Positions 1 to 7,832 of a stretch of 34,009 bases of DNA are shown here, in pieces. The notes beneath the pieces are model-generated. The model was not told the origin of the DNA, searched no databases, and saw only the letters and a list, made by a program, of their open reading frames with translations. The stretch's first letter is position 1. Each line of letters begins with the position of its first letter. Source of the stretch: Jidongwangia harbinensis (GTDB taxonomy: Bacteria; Actinomycetota; Actinomycetes; Mycobacteriales; Micromonosporaceae). The position numbers were made by a program, and so were the translations under genes. The stretch lies in NCBI RefSeq assembly GCF_020216025.1, contig NZ_JAIWNC010000061.1:1-34009 (forward strand). Reading direction: 5' to 3'.

Positions 1-475
1 TGGTGTCGGTGACGGGTGCGTTGTCGACGACCAGGATGCGGTAGCCGGGGTAGTCCTGGGTGAGCAGGCTGTCCAGGCATCGGGCCAGGGCGTCGGGTCG
101 TTCCCGGGTGCAGACCACCACGGTGATCGGTGGGGCGTCGGCGAGGACCTCGCGGCGGCGGGCCAGGAACGCCGGCTCGGTGTCCGGGGTGATGCCGTCG
201 ACCGGCAGGGCGGTCAGGCCGTACCCGGCCAGCTTCGGCGCCAGCGCGGCACCCAGCTCGGCGTCGATCACGGCGGCCAGGTCGGCCGGCCCCAGACCCT
301 GCTCCGGTACGTCGGTCAGCACCGTACCCAGGGGTTCGGTGAACAGCCGGACCAGCGCCCACGCCTGCCGCACCCGCCGGCCGTCCGGCCCGACCGCGGC
401 CACCGCCGGCAGCGGGTCGGCGACGTCGAGGTCGAGGACCGTCGCGGGCAGCACCTCGCCGGTCATCGTCGCCAT
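1..475 (-). CDS. Family 2 glycosyltransferase, N-terminal part (runs off the window)
   Basis: Reading the minus strand from about 475 to base 1 gives an open frame that ends with ITVVVCTRERPDALARCLDS followed by a YRILVVDNAP segment. This is the beginning of a GT-A fold family 2 glycosyltransferase: first beta strand, nucleotide-binding CTRxR loop, and a VVDNA strand. About 115 residues precede it and resemble the N-terminal extension (RLFTEPLGTVL, then a helical stretch) found on many actinobacterial GT2 proteins. Donor and acceptor cannot be predicted because the DxD and catalytic regions lie outside the window. The start is uncertain: ATG at 475 or 466, or GTG at 499, are all in frame and none has a well-spaced ribosome binding site. 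It is divergent from the acyl-CoA ligase at 699. Confidence 0.75.
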   Translation of the reverse strand, partial: MATMTGEVLPATVLDLDVADPLPAVAAVGPDGRRVRQAWALVRLFTEPLGTVLTDVPEQGLGPADLAAVIDAELGAALAPKLAGYGLTALPVDGITPDTEPAFLARRREVLADAPPITVVVCTRERPDALARCLDSLLTQDYPGYRILVVDNAPVTDT

Positions 476-698
476 GGGCCCGGCGGGCGATGCCGCCACG
501 GTCCGGTACGCACCTGTCGCCCTCCTGCGTCGTCGCCGAACTCGAACCAGGGACCCGGCACGGGTGGGACCGGACGCACCCCGTACCCGGACTCTAACCA
601 GCCGCGGCGGAGGTTTTCGCAGGATCATCCAAAGACCCGTCGAGCCTCGCAGCGGGTCCGCGCGATGCGGCACGCTGGGCGGCGGAGGTGGCGACCGG

Positions 699-2525
699 AT
701 GGCACTGGATATCCCGTACCGCTCGATTCCCGACATGTTCTTCCAGCGGGTCGCGGCCACCCCGGACCGGCCGGCGTTCGCGCACTCGGCCGCCGACGAC
801 TCGGGACCGGTCTGGTTGACCTGGGCACAGATGCGCGAGCGGGCGGTCGCGATCGCCGCCGGGCTGCGCGGCCTGGGCGTCGGGGCGGAGGACCGGGTGG
901 CGATCCTGGCCGGCACCCGGATCGACTGGGTCGTCGCCGACCTCGGGGTGATGTGTGCCGGCGCGGCCACCACCACGGTGTACCCGACCACCGAGCCGGA
1001 GGACGCGGCGTTCATCGTCGGTGACTCCGGTTCCCGGGTGGTCATCGCCGAGAACCCGGCCCAGGCCGGGAAGATCGCGGGTGCCGCCCTGCCCGCGCTC
1101 ACCCACGTCGTGCTGATCGACGGCACACCGGACCCGGCGGCCACGCCGCCACAGCTGACGCTCACCGAGCTGGCGGCGCGCGGCACCGCGGCCCTCGCCA
1201 CCGAGCCGGACCTGATCGAGCGGATCGTCGCGGGCATCGAACCGGGCCACCTCGCCACGTTGATCTACACGTCCGGCACCACCGGGCGCCCCAAGGGCGT
1301 GGAGCTGCTGCACCGCGGCTGGTGCTGGGCGGCGGTCGCGCAGAGCGGGCTCGGCCTGATGGAACCGGGCGACCTGCACTACCTGTGGCTGCCCCTGTCC
1401 CACTCGTTCGGCAAGTCGCTGCTCTGCGGCGTCACCCACGTGGGACTACCCACCTATGTGGACGGACGGGTGGACCGGCTGATCGACAACCTCGCGGTCG
1501 TCCGGCCGACCATCATGTGCGCACCGCCCCGGGTGTACGAGAAGGTCTACAACCGGATCGTCATCGCCGCGCAGCAGGCCGGCGGCGCCCGGGCACGGAT
1601 CTTCGCCTGGGCGGTGCGCACCGGCCGGAAGAAGGTCGCGCTGGAGACGCTCGGCGAGCCGGTTCCGCGCGGCCTGCGGGTGCGTCACGCGGCCGCCCAC
1701 ACGCTGGTCTTCGCCAAACTGCACGCCCGTCTCGGCGGGCGGATGCGGGTGCTGGTCGCCGGTGCGGCCGCGGTCTCCGTACCGCTCGGCGAGTTCTTCG
1801 CCGCGGCCGGCCTGCCGATCAGCGAGGGGTACGGGCTCACCGAGTCGAGCGCCGGCGTCTTCGTCAACCGCCCCGGGGCGGTCCGGATCGGCACCTGCGG
1901 CACGGCGCTGGGCGATGTGGAATGCCGGATCGCCGCCGACGGTGAGGTCCTGCTGCGCGGCGCACCCGTGATGCGGGGCTACCACCACCTGCCGGCGGAG
2001 ACGGCGGCGGTGTTCACCGACGACGGGTTCTTCCGCACCGGCGACATCGGTGAACTCTCCGCCGACGGGTACCTCACCATCACCGACCGGAAGAAGGACC
2101 TGGTGAAGACGTCCGGCGGCAAGTACATCGCGCCGTCGTACATCGAGGGCGTGTTCAAGTCGCTGTGCCCGTACACCTCGCAGGCGGTCGTCGTCGGTCA
2201 GGGCCGCAACTACTGCACGATGCTGATCTCGCTCGACCCGGACGCCGTCGCCGGGTGGGCGGCCGGCGGACCGCTGGCCGGCCGCCCGTACCGGGAGGTG
2301 GTGGCGTCGGCGCCGGTGCGCGCGCTGATCGGTGGCTACGTCGACCAGCTCAACGCGGGGCTCAACCGCTGGGAGACGATCAAGAACTTCACCATCCTGC
2401 CCCGCGACCTCAGCATCGAGAACGGCGAGCTGACACCGTCGCTCAAGATCAAGCGGCGGGACACGGAAGCGCACTTCGCCGGCGAGATCGACCGGATGTA
2501 CGAGGGCGCCGTCGCGCAGATGTGA
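699..2525 (+). CDS. Long-chain fatty acid--CoA ligase (AMP-forming, FadD15-like)
   Basis: A 608-residue adenylate-forming enzyme that activates a fatty acid to acyl-AMP and then acyl-CoA. The P-loop motif IYTSGTTGRPKG lies near residues 188-199, the A5 motif YGLTESS near 377, and GDIGELSADGYLTITDRKKD near 450-467, followed by KTSGGKYIAPSYIE. The last is characteristic of the long-chain (FadD15/FAA-like) branch, and the length is normal for it. The start at 699 is chosen because GGAGG sits 10 bases upstream and the text MALDIPYRSIPDMF opens the conserved N-terminus; the frame is open much further upstream but lacks family similarity there. The stop is only 9 bases from the stop of the convergent MFS gene. 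Probable role is membrane-lipid or fatty-acid metabolism; chain-length preference cannot be read from sequence. Confidence 0.93.
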   Translation: MALDIPYRSIPDMFFQRVAATPDRPAFAHSAADDSGPVWLTWAQMRERAVAIAAGLRGLGVGAEDRVAILAGTRIDWVVADLGVMCAGAATTTVYPTTEPEDAAFIVGDSGSRVVIAENPAQAGKIAGAALPALTHVVLIDGTPDPAATPPQLTLTELAARGTAALATEPDLIERIVAGIEPGHLATLIYTSGTTGRPKGVELLHRGWCWAAVAQSGLGLMEPGDLHYLWLPLSHSFGKSLLCGVTHVGLPTYVDGRVDRLIDNLAVVRPTIMCAPPRVYEKVYNRIVIAAQQAGGARARIFAWAVRTGRKKVALETLGEPVPRGLRVRHAAAHTLVFAKLHARLGGRMRVLVAGAAAVSVPLGEFFAAAGLPISEGYGLTESSAGVFVNRPGAVRIGTCGTALGDVECRIAADGEVLLRGAPVMRGYHHLPAETAAVFTDDGFFRTGDIGELSADGYLTITDRKKDLVKTSGGKYIAPSYIEGVFKSLCPYTSQAVVVGQGRNYCTMLISLDPDAVAGWAAGGPLAGRPYREVVASAPVRALIGGYVDQLNAGLNRWETIKNFTILPRDLSIENGELTPSLKIKRRDTEAHFAGEIDRMYEGAVAQM

Positions 2526-2534
2526 CCACCGCGC

Positions 2535-3896
2535 TCAGTGCGGCAGCCGGGCGTGGCCCCGGTCCGCCGGTCCGGCGGCGTCGCGGTGTCCGGCCAGGTC
2601 GTTCAGTACCTCGGAGGCGGCGAGTTCGTCCCGTGCGGCCAGCTGGTCGAACCCGGTGACCGCGGGGTAGGCGTAGGGGCCCAGCGTGGCGATGAGGATC
2701 GCGCCGATGACCAGGATGCCGACGAGCACCGGGATGACCGGGTCGTAGGAGCCCAGCACGTCGTACCCCAGTCCGAGCAGCAGCGGCCCGAGCGCGGAGC
2801 CGAGCAGGAACGCGGCCTGGACCGGGCCGAGGATGCGGCCGAAGTCGCGGGTGCCGAGATACCGGGTGATGAGCACGGCGAGCAGGTCGCCCTCGACGCC
2901 GAAGGCGAGGCCGATGAAGGCGACCGCGACGGCCGCGCCGGCGAACGGCGGATGCAGGAAGAACAGGCCCGCCACGGGTGCAAGGATCACGATCGGGCCC
3001 ACCACGGAGCCGTGCACGCGGTCGATGACGAAGCCGCCGACCACCCGGCCGACCAACGACGCCAGCCCGAACACGACCAGGAGGGAACCCGCGTCGGCAC
3101 TGCTCAGCCCGCGGTCGGTCAGCATCGGCACGAGGTGCACCTGCAGCCCGATGACGACCACGCCGACCAGGCCCAGCCCCACGGCGATACCCCAGAACTG
3201 CCGGGTACGGACCGACTCGCGGAACGTCAGTCCGGGGAGCCGGAGACCGACGTCCCGGCCCTCCTCGTGGGTCTGGAGCACGAGTCGCCCGCGGACGTGC
3301 CGTTCCGCCCGGGCGCGAACGAACACGGTGACCATGGTGACCGACACGACCGCGGCGATCAGCGCCATGATGCCGTACGCCGGCCGCCACCCGACGCTGT
3401 CGATGAGCGCGCCGGCCAGCACCGGGGCGAGCGCGGCGCCCAGGCTGATGATGCCGGTCACGACGCCGATGGCGAGGGCGCGGTTGTTGTCGAACCAGCT
3501 CACCACGGCCCGGGCGGCGGGGACCGTGGTGCCGGCCCCGAAGAACCCCACGAAGAAGCAGGGGATGAGGTAGACCGGTGCGACCGGTGGTACCAGCGCG
3601 ATCATTGCCATCGAGACCGCGAACAGCACGAATCCGGGTACCAGGAGGTACCGCGCGGCGAAGCGGTCCACCAGCCGGGCCACGATGAGCAGGCCGATCG
3701 CCATCCCGACCGCGGCGACCGAGTAGGCGCCGGTGACGGTGGTGCGGCTGAAGCCGGTCTCCTCGACGATCGGCGCCACGAACAGGCCGATGGTGGCCAG
3801 GTACATCTGGGGACCGACGGCACCGGCGGTGCCGCCACCGACGACCACCCACCAGGGGCTCCGGGGCTGAGCTGGGCGGTGGGCGAGGGTACTCAC
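2535..3896 (-). CDS. MFS transporter (OFA/monocarboxylate-like)
   Basis: A 453-residue polytopic protein with about 12 predicted membrane segments in two six-helix halves, separated by a charged loop (RARAERHVRGRLVLQTHEEG). The loop after helix 2 contains ARLVDRFAAR, the variant of the MFS signature seen in oxalate/formate antiporter and monocarboxylate-porter relatives. The substrate is not predictable, though an organic anion is a reasonable guess. The start is GTG at 3896, supported by GAGGAG seven bases upstream. It lies 26 bases downstream of the SDR gene on the same strand, so the two probably form one transcript. The C-terminal tail of about 40 residues is hydrophilic and likely cytoplasmic. 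Confidence 0.88.
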   Translation of the reverse strand: MSTLAHRPAQPRSPWWVVVGGGTAGAVGPQMYLATIGLFVAPIVEETGFSRTTVTGAYSVAAVGMAIGLLIVARLVDRFAARYLLVPGFVLFAVSMAMIALVPPVAPVYLIPCFFVGFFGAGTTVPAARAVVSWFDNNRALAIGVVTGIISLGAALAPVLAGALIDSVGWRPAYGIMALIAAVVSVTMVTVFVRARAERHVRGRLVLQTHEEGRDVGLRLPGLTFRESVRTRQFWGIAVGLGLVGVVVIGLQVHLVPMLTDRGLSSADAGSLLVVFGLASLVGRVVGGFVIDRVHGSVVGPIVILAPVAGLFFLHPPFAGAAVAVAFIGLAFGVEGDLLAVLITRYLGTRDFGRILGPVQAAFLLGSALGPLLLGLGYDVLGSYDPVIPVLVGILVIGAILIATLGPYAYPAVTGFDQLAARDELAASEVLNDLAGHRDAAGPADRGHARLPH

Positions 3897-3922
3897 GTGC
3901 GGGCTCCTCGGGTGGTGGTCGG

Positions 3923-4867
3923 TCAGGCCGTGACGAACGCGGTTCTGGTGAGCCGCTCGGAGGCCTCCCAGAGCCGGGTGGCCTCCTCGACGCTGCGCAG
4001 CGGCGCGTACATCCGCTGTTCGGCCGGCCGCCCGCCGAGGTTGCCGGGGCCGCTGGGGCCGTAGAGGGCGCCGGGCTTGGCGCCCGGATCGGTCGCGGCC
4101 ATCAGGGCGGGCAGTGCGGCGGTCTCGACGGTGCCCAGCAGGATGCCGTGGGCCGACATCGCCCGGATCAGCCGGTACTGGGGAACGGCCTGGTCGCGGC
4201 CGAGTTCCGGCCGGGCGGCCAGGAGGCTGGTGGGAGCCACCCCGGGGTGCGAGAGGTTGCTGGTGATGCCCCAGCCGTGTGCCGCGCTGCGCCGCTGCAG
4301 CTCCAGGCCGAACAGTCCGAACGCGATCTTGGATTGACGGTAGGCGCGCATGACGTGGTACGAGCGCTCCCAGTTCAGGTCGTCCCAGTTGATCCCTCCG
4401 CGGCTGGCGGCCACGCTGACCTGCGAGGTCACCCGGGCGCGGCCGGCCCGCAGCAGCGGGAGGAGATGGCCGACCAGGGCGAAATGGCCGAGGTGGTTGG
4501 TGCCGAGCTGCACCTCGAACCCGTCGGCCGTGGTCTGCCGGTTCGGTGGCCGCATCACCCCGGCGTTGTTGATCAGGAGATGGATCGGGTGGCCCTCCGC
4601 GCGGAGCGTGCTGCCGAGGGCCGCGACCGATGCCAGCGACGACAGGTCCAGGTCGCGCACCGAGACCTTCGCGTCCGGGTGACTCTGCCGGATCCGGGAG
4701 ACCGCGGCGGCGCCCTTGCGCAGGTTGCGTACCGGAATGATCACCTCCGCGCCGGCCGCGGCCAGCCGGGTGGCCATGCCCAGGCCCATGCCGTCGCTCG
4801 CGCCGGTGATCACGGCGCGCTGTCCGGACAGGTCGGGGACGGTGATGTCGATCGGGGTGCGGGGCAT
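3923..4867 (-). CDS. Short-chain dehydrogenase/reductase (SDR)
   Basis: A 314-residue classical-type SDR of the retinol dehydrogenase/protochlorophyllide reductase-like group. The nucleotide-binding motif TGASDGMG is at residues 21-28, NNAG at 100-103, a Ser-rich strand at about 146-155 (VTSQVSVAAS) and the catalytic YRQSK at 176-180, so the Asn-Ser-Tyr-Lys set looks intact. Arg47 at the end of beta2 suggests NADPH preference (inference). The start ATG at 4867 has AAGGAG seven bases upstream; the longer open frame upstream has no family similarity. It is first gene of a probable SDR-MFS operon and is divergent from the molybdenum aldehyde oxidoreductase operon, which hints at shared carbonyl/alcohol chemistry. 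The substrate is unknown. Confidence 0.9.
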   Translation of the reverse strand: MPRTPIDITVPDLSGQRAVITGASDGMGLGMATRLAAAGAEVIIPVRNLRKGAAAVSRIRQSHPDAKVSVRDLDLSSLASVAALGSTLRAEGHPIHLLINNAGVMRPPNRQTTADGFEVQLGTNHLGHFALVGHLLPLLRAGRARVTSQVSVAASRGGINWDDLNWERSYHVMRAYRQSKIAFGLFGLELQRRSAAHGWGITSNLSHPGVAPTSLLAARPELGRDQAVPQYRLIRAMSAHGILLGTVETAALPALMAATDPGAKPGALYGPSGPGNLGGRPAEQRMYAPLRSVEEATRLWEASERLTRTAFVTA

Positions 4868-5105
4868 CGTCGTGCTCCTTGCCGTTGTCGTTGCCGGGAG
4901 CCGGCCGGGGTCATGGTGTCGATCATCGAGGCGCGGTGCGGACCTATCCAGGGCCTGCCGATCACAGGCTGGCCAGGTCACCGCCCCCGGATGGGGGGAT
5001 CGACAGACCCTGGCAACCGTCGATCCGTGCGGCGACGCTGGCACCGCACCGGCGAGCCCGTCGTGCCGGTGCACCCGTCCGGACGCCCGAACCCGAAGGA
5101 TTCCG
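4868..5105. promoter_or_regulatory. Divergent intergenic region between SDR and Pao-like operons
   Basis: This 238-bp region must hold both outward promoters. An 8-bp inverted repeat, TGTCGATC at 4917-4924 and GATCGACA at 4998-5005, flanks its centre and could be a pair of operator half-sites, but 8-bp matches are weak evidence at this GC content. I see no convincing -35/-10 pair. The SD for the right-hand gene (GAAGGA at 5094-5099) closes the region. Confidence 0.3.
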
Positions 5106-5717
5106 ATGAGCCCACGAGAAGACGAAGGCCAGAGCCGGCCGGGTGTGTCCCGGCGAGGCGTACTGGGTGGCGGCGTCGCCGTCGCCGTGGCCGCGCCGCT
5201 GCTGACGACGGTCGCGGACGCCTCCGGTGCCGTCGACGTGGAGCCGGCCGCGCCGGTCACGGTGCGGGTCGAGGTCAACGGCCGTGCGCACACGCTCGAG
5301 GTGGATCCGCGGGTCACCCTGCTGGACGCCCTGCGGGAGAGGATGGGCCTGACGGGTACGAAGAAGGGCTGCGACCGCGGCCAGTGCGGCGCGTGCACCG
5401 TCCACGTGGACGGCCGGCGGGTGCTGTCCTGCCTGACGCTGGCGGCCACCACGAACGGGCGCGAGGTCACCACGATCGAAGGTCTCGCCCGCGGCGACCG
5501 GCTGCATCCGATGCAGCAGGCGTTCATCGAGCGCGACGGTCTGCAGTGTGGTTTCTGCACCCCCGGGCAGATCATGTCGGCGGTCGGCATGGTCCAGGAG
5601 GGACACGCGGACTCCGACGCCGAGATCCGGGAACGCATGTCGGGCAACCTCTGCCGGTGCAGCTGCTATCCGCGCATCGTGGACGCCGTCCGGGACGCGC
5701 AGAAGGTGATGCGCTGA
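5106..5717 (+). CDS. Tat-exported aldehyde oxidoreductase, [2Fe-2S] subunit (PaoA/YagT-like)
   Basis: A 203-residue iron-sulfur subunit of a xanthine-oxidase-family enzyme. The N-terminus carries a twin-arginine signal (SRRGVLGGG followed by an Ala/Val-rich core), so the complex is probably exported folded. The plant-type [2Fe-2S] cluster ligands are Cys89, Cys94, Cys97 and Cys109 (GCDRGQCGACTV ... SC). The second, helical [2Fe-2S] domain has Cys148, Cys151, Cys183 and Cys185 (QCGFCTPGQ ... LCRCS), with an extra Cys187. The domain order and Tat signal match E. coli PaoA (YagT). The start ATG at 5106 has GAAGGA six bases upstream. The next gene overlaps by one base (TGATG). Electrons would pass from the molybdenum centre through these clusters to the FAD subunit. 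Confidence 0.93.
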   Translation: MSPREDEGQSRPGVSRRGVLGGGVAVAVAAPLLTTVADASGAVDVEPAAPVTVRVEVNGRAHTLEVDPRVTLLDALRERMGLTGTKKGCDRGQCGACTVHVDGRRVLSCLTLAATTNGREVTTIEGLARGDRLHPMQQAFIERDGLQCGFCTPGQIMSAVGMVQEGHADSDAEIRERMSGNLCRCSCYPRIVDAVRDAQKVMR

Positions 5718-6700
5718 TGCGCGGGTACGCCTACAGCCAGCCGCGTTCGGTGCGCGAGGCGCTGGCCGGCGCCGGGCCGGGCACCGCGTTCCTGGCCGGC
5801 GGCACCACCCTGGTCGACCTGATGAAGCTCGACGTGATGGCACCGGACCGGGTGGTCGACATCAACCGGCTTCCGTTGCGCGGCATCACGCTGGACCGCG
5901 ACGGGCTGCACCTCGGCGCGCTGGAGCGGATGAGCGACGTCGCCGCCGACCGGCAGGTCCGCCGGGACTATCCGGTGATCGCTCAGGCGCTGGAGCTGAG
6001 CGCTTCCGGCCAGTTGCGCAACATGGCGAGCATCGGCGGAAACCTGTTGCAGCGCACGCGCTGCGGCTACTTCCGGGACGTCACGACGGCCTGCAACAAG
6101 CGGGAGCCGGGCAGCGGATGCTCGGCGCTGACCGGGTTCCACCGGACCCACGCGATCCTCGGCACGAGCGACGCCTGCGTGGCGACGCATCCCAGCGACC
6201 TGGCCGTCGCCCTGGTGGCGCTCGGCACCCAGGTGCGGCTGACCTCGGCACGCGGCGTCCGCACCGTGCCGCTCGACAGCTTCTACGCCCTGCCCGGCGG
6301 CACGCCGCACGTGGAGAACGTGCGGCAACCCGGCGAACTCCTCACCGGTGTCACGGTTCCCCGGTCCCGGGCCGCGGCGCACTCGCTCTACCTGAAGATC
6401 CGGGACCGGCAGTCGTACGAGTTCGCCCTGGCGTCGGCCGCCGTCGGTCTCGAACTGAGCGGCCGGACCATCACCCAGGCCAGGATCGCGGCCGGCGGGG
6501 TGGGCACCCGGCCGTGGCGGCTGCCTGCGGTGGAACGGGCCCTGACCGGCCGGCCGGCCACCGCCGAAACGTTCGAGGCGGCGGTCGCCCACGCCGCGGA
6601 CGGCGCACGGGAGCTGCCGCACAACCGGTTCAAGCCCGCGCTGCTGCGGCGCACCCTGATCCGGGCCCTCACCACGCTGCAGGAACGCGGCCGTGCTTGA
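5717..6700 (+). CDS. Aldehyde oxidoreductase FAD-binding subunit (PaoB/YagS-like)
   Basis: A 327-residue FAD-binding subunit of the molybdopterin dehydrogenase family. The FAD-binding loop AGGTTLVDLMK is at about residues 34-44, and the second flavin-contacting segment, GQLRNMASIGGNLLQRTRC, follows near 98-116. Four cysteines inserted after it, at 116, 126, 135 and 154, match the pattern of the extra [4Fe-4S] cluster known in PaoB and in 4-hydroxybenzoyl-CoA reductase beta, and absent from ordinary CoxM-type subunits. The CO-dehydrogenase flavoprotein C-terminal domain follows (about 220-325). Translation is coupled to the upstream gene by a one-base overlap. No signal peptide is seen, so export would rely on hitch-hiking with the Tat-tagged small subunit, as in E. 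coli. Confidence 0.92.
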   Translation: MRGYAYSQPRSVREALAGAGPGTAFLAGGTTLVDLMKLDVMAPDRVVDINRLPLRGITLDRDGLHLGALERMSDVAADRQVRRDYPVIAQALELSASGQLRNMASIGGNLLQRTRCGYFRDVTTACNKREPGSGCSALTGFHRTHAILGTSDACVATHPSDLAVALVALGTQVRLTSARGVRTVPLDSFYALPGGTPHVENVRQPGELLTGVTVPRSRAAAHSLYLKIRDRQSYEFALASAAVGLELSGRTITQARIAAGGVGTRPWRLPAVERALTGRPATAETFEAAVAHAADGARELPHNRFKPALLRRTLIRALTTLQERGRA

Positions 6701-7832
6701 GCTCGCCGCGGAGCTTCTCGAGCGCGTCCGCCGCCGGACGCCGTTCGTGGCGGCAACCGTCACCCGGGTGGACGGCAGCGCCCCCCGCCGGCCGGGCGCG
6801 TCGCTGGTGGTGGACGCGGACGGCGCCGTGCTGGGCAACGTCTCCGGTGGCTGCGTCGACGCCGCGGTCTACGCGGCCTGTCACGACATGCTGACCGTCG
6901 ACGCCCGGCCGAGGGTCGTACGGTTCGGCTACCACGACGACGACGCCTTCGCCGTCGGGCTCACCTGTGGCGGCACCATCGAGCTGCTGTTGCGCCGCCA
7001 CGATCCGGGTGCCGAGCCGGAGCTCGAGTCGGCCCTCGCCGATGCCGCGCGGAACAGGCCGGTCGCCGTGGGCGCGGTCGTGGCCGGCCCGGAGGAGCGC
7101 CTCGGCCGGTTGATCGTGGTGCGGCCCGGGCAGCGGGCCGAGGGCTCCCTCGGCGACGGACAGCTCGATCGGGCCGCCGTCGTCCACGCGACCGGTCTGC
7201 TGCACGCCGGGCGTACCGCCGCGGTGCAGATCGGGGTGGGCGACGGCTACTGCGGCGAGCCGATGTCGATGCTGGTGGAGAGCAACACCCCGGCCCCGCG
7301 GATGCTCGTCTTCGGGGCGATCGACCACGCCGCGGCGCTGGCCCGCATCGGTGCGTTCCTCGGCTACCGGGTGACCGTCTGCGACGCGCGGGCCACCTTC
7401 GCCACCCCGGATCGATTCCCGGACGCCGACGAGGTGGTCGTCGACTGGCCGCACCGCTATCTGCAGGCGCAGCTGCTGCCCGGCAGCGCGGTCATCTGCG
7501 TGCTCACCCACGAGGCGAAGTTCGACGTGCCGCTGCTCACCGCCGCGCTGAGGCTGCCGGTGGCCTACGTCGGCGCCATGGGGTCGCGGCGCACCCACGA
7601 GCAGCGCCTGGCGCGGCTGCGCGAGGCGGGCCTGACCGACCGGGAACTCGACCGGCTGCACTCGCCGATCGGGCTCGACCTCGGCGCGCGTACCCCGCAG
7701 GAGACCGCGCTGTCGATCGCCGCGGAGATCGTCGCGCACCGGTACGGCGGCACCGGAGTGCCGCTGCGCACCGGCGTACCCCCGCATCATCCCGTCCCGT
7801 CACCGCTGGCGTTCAGTCAGGAGTCACGATGA
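6693..7832 (+). CDS. XdhC/CoxI-family molybdenum cofactor maturation protein
   Basis: A 379-residue protein of the XdhC/CoxI family, which binds molybdenum cofactor, helps its sulfuration or modification, and inserts it into xanthine-oxidase-type apoenzymes. The N-terminal XdhC domain has VTRVDGSAPRRPGASLVV and NVSGGCVD; a TCGGTIELLL strand follows near residue 90. The C-terminal Rossmann domain begins at about MLVFGAIDHAAALARIG and contains the YVGAMGSRRTHEQR segment typical of the family. The start is GTG at 6693, eight bases inside the upstream gene, with AGGA upstream; the stop overlaps the large-subunit start (ATGA). In E. coli the equivalent gene paoD comes last; here it sits between the FAD and molybdenum subunits. 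It is presumably cytoplasmic and not part of the exported enzyme. Confidence 0.9.
   Translation: MLELAAELLERVRRRTPFVAATVTRVDGSAPRRPGASLVVDADGAVLGNVSGGCVDAAVYAACHDMLTVDARPRVVRFGYHDDDAFAVGLTCGGTIELLLRRHDPGAEPELESALADAARNRPVAVGAVVAGPEERLGRLIVVRPGQRAEGSLGDGQLDRAAVVHATGLLHAGRTAAVQIGVGDGYCGEPMSMLVESNTPAPRMLVFGAIDHAAALARIGAFLGYRVTVCDARATFATPDRFPDADEVVVDWPHRYLQAQLLPGSAVICVLTHEAKFDVPLLTAALRLPVAYVGAMGSRRTHEQRLARLREAGLTDRELDRLHSPIGLDLGARTPQETALSIAAEIVAHRYGGTGVPLRTGVPPHHPVPSPLAFSQESR

Noticed and set aside
536..600. tRNA-like text on the minus strand (GGTTCGAGT T-loop and TGGTTAGAGT D-loop patterns)
   Set aside because: The bases flanking the T-loop do not pair (left CCTG against right TCGG), and no cloverleaf or acceptor stem can be drawn. 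It is probably chance, or at most a tRNA remnant.
60..698. Upstream extension of the acyl-CoA ligase frame
   Set aside because: The extra 213 residues are Arg/Ser/Thr-rich shadow sequence over the antisense glycosyltransferase; the SD and family N-terminus fix the start at 699.
2538..4064. Long plus-strand open frame opposite the MFS and SDR genes
   Set aside because: Composition (Asp/Gln/His/Arg/Gly-rich) is the typical antisense shadow of GC-rich coding DNA; both minus-strand genes have intact motifs and SDs.
4868..5647. Long minus-strand extension of the SDR frame over the [2Fe-2S] subunit gene
   Set aside because: No family similarity, an AAGGAG-supported ATG at 4867, and the opposite strand encodes a well-conserved iron-sulfur protein.
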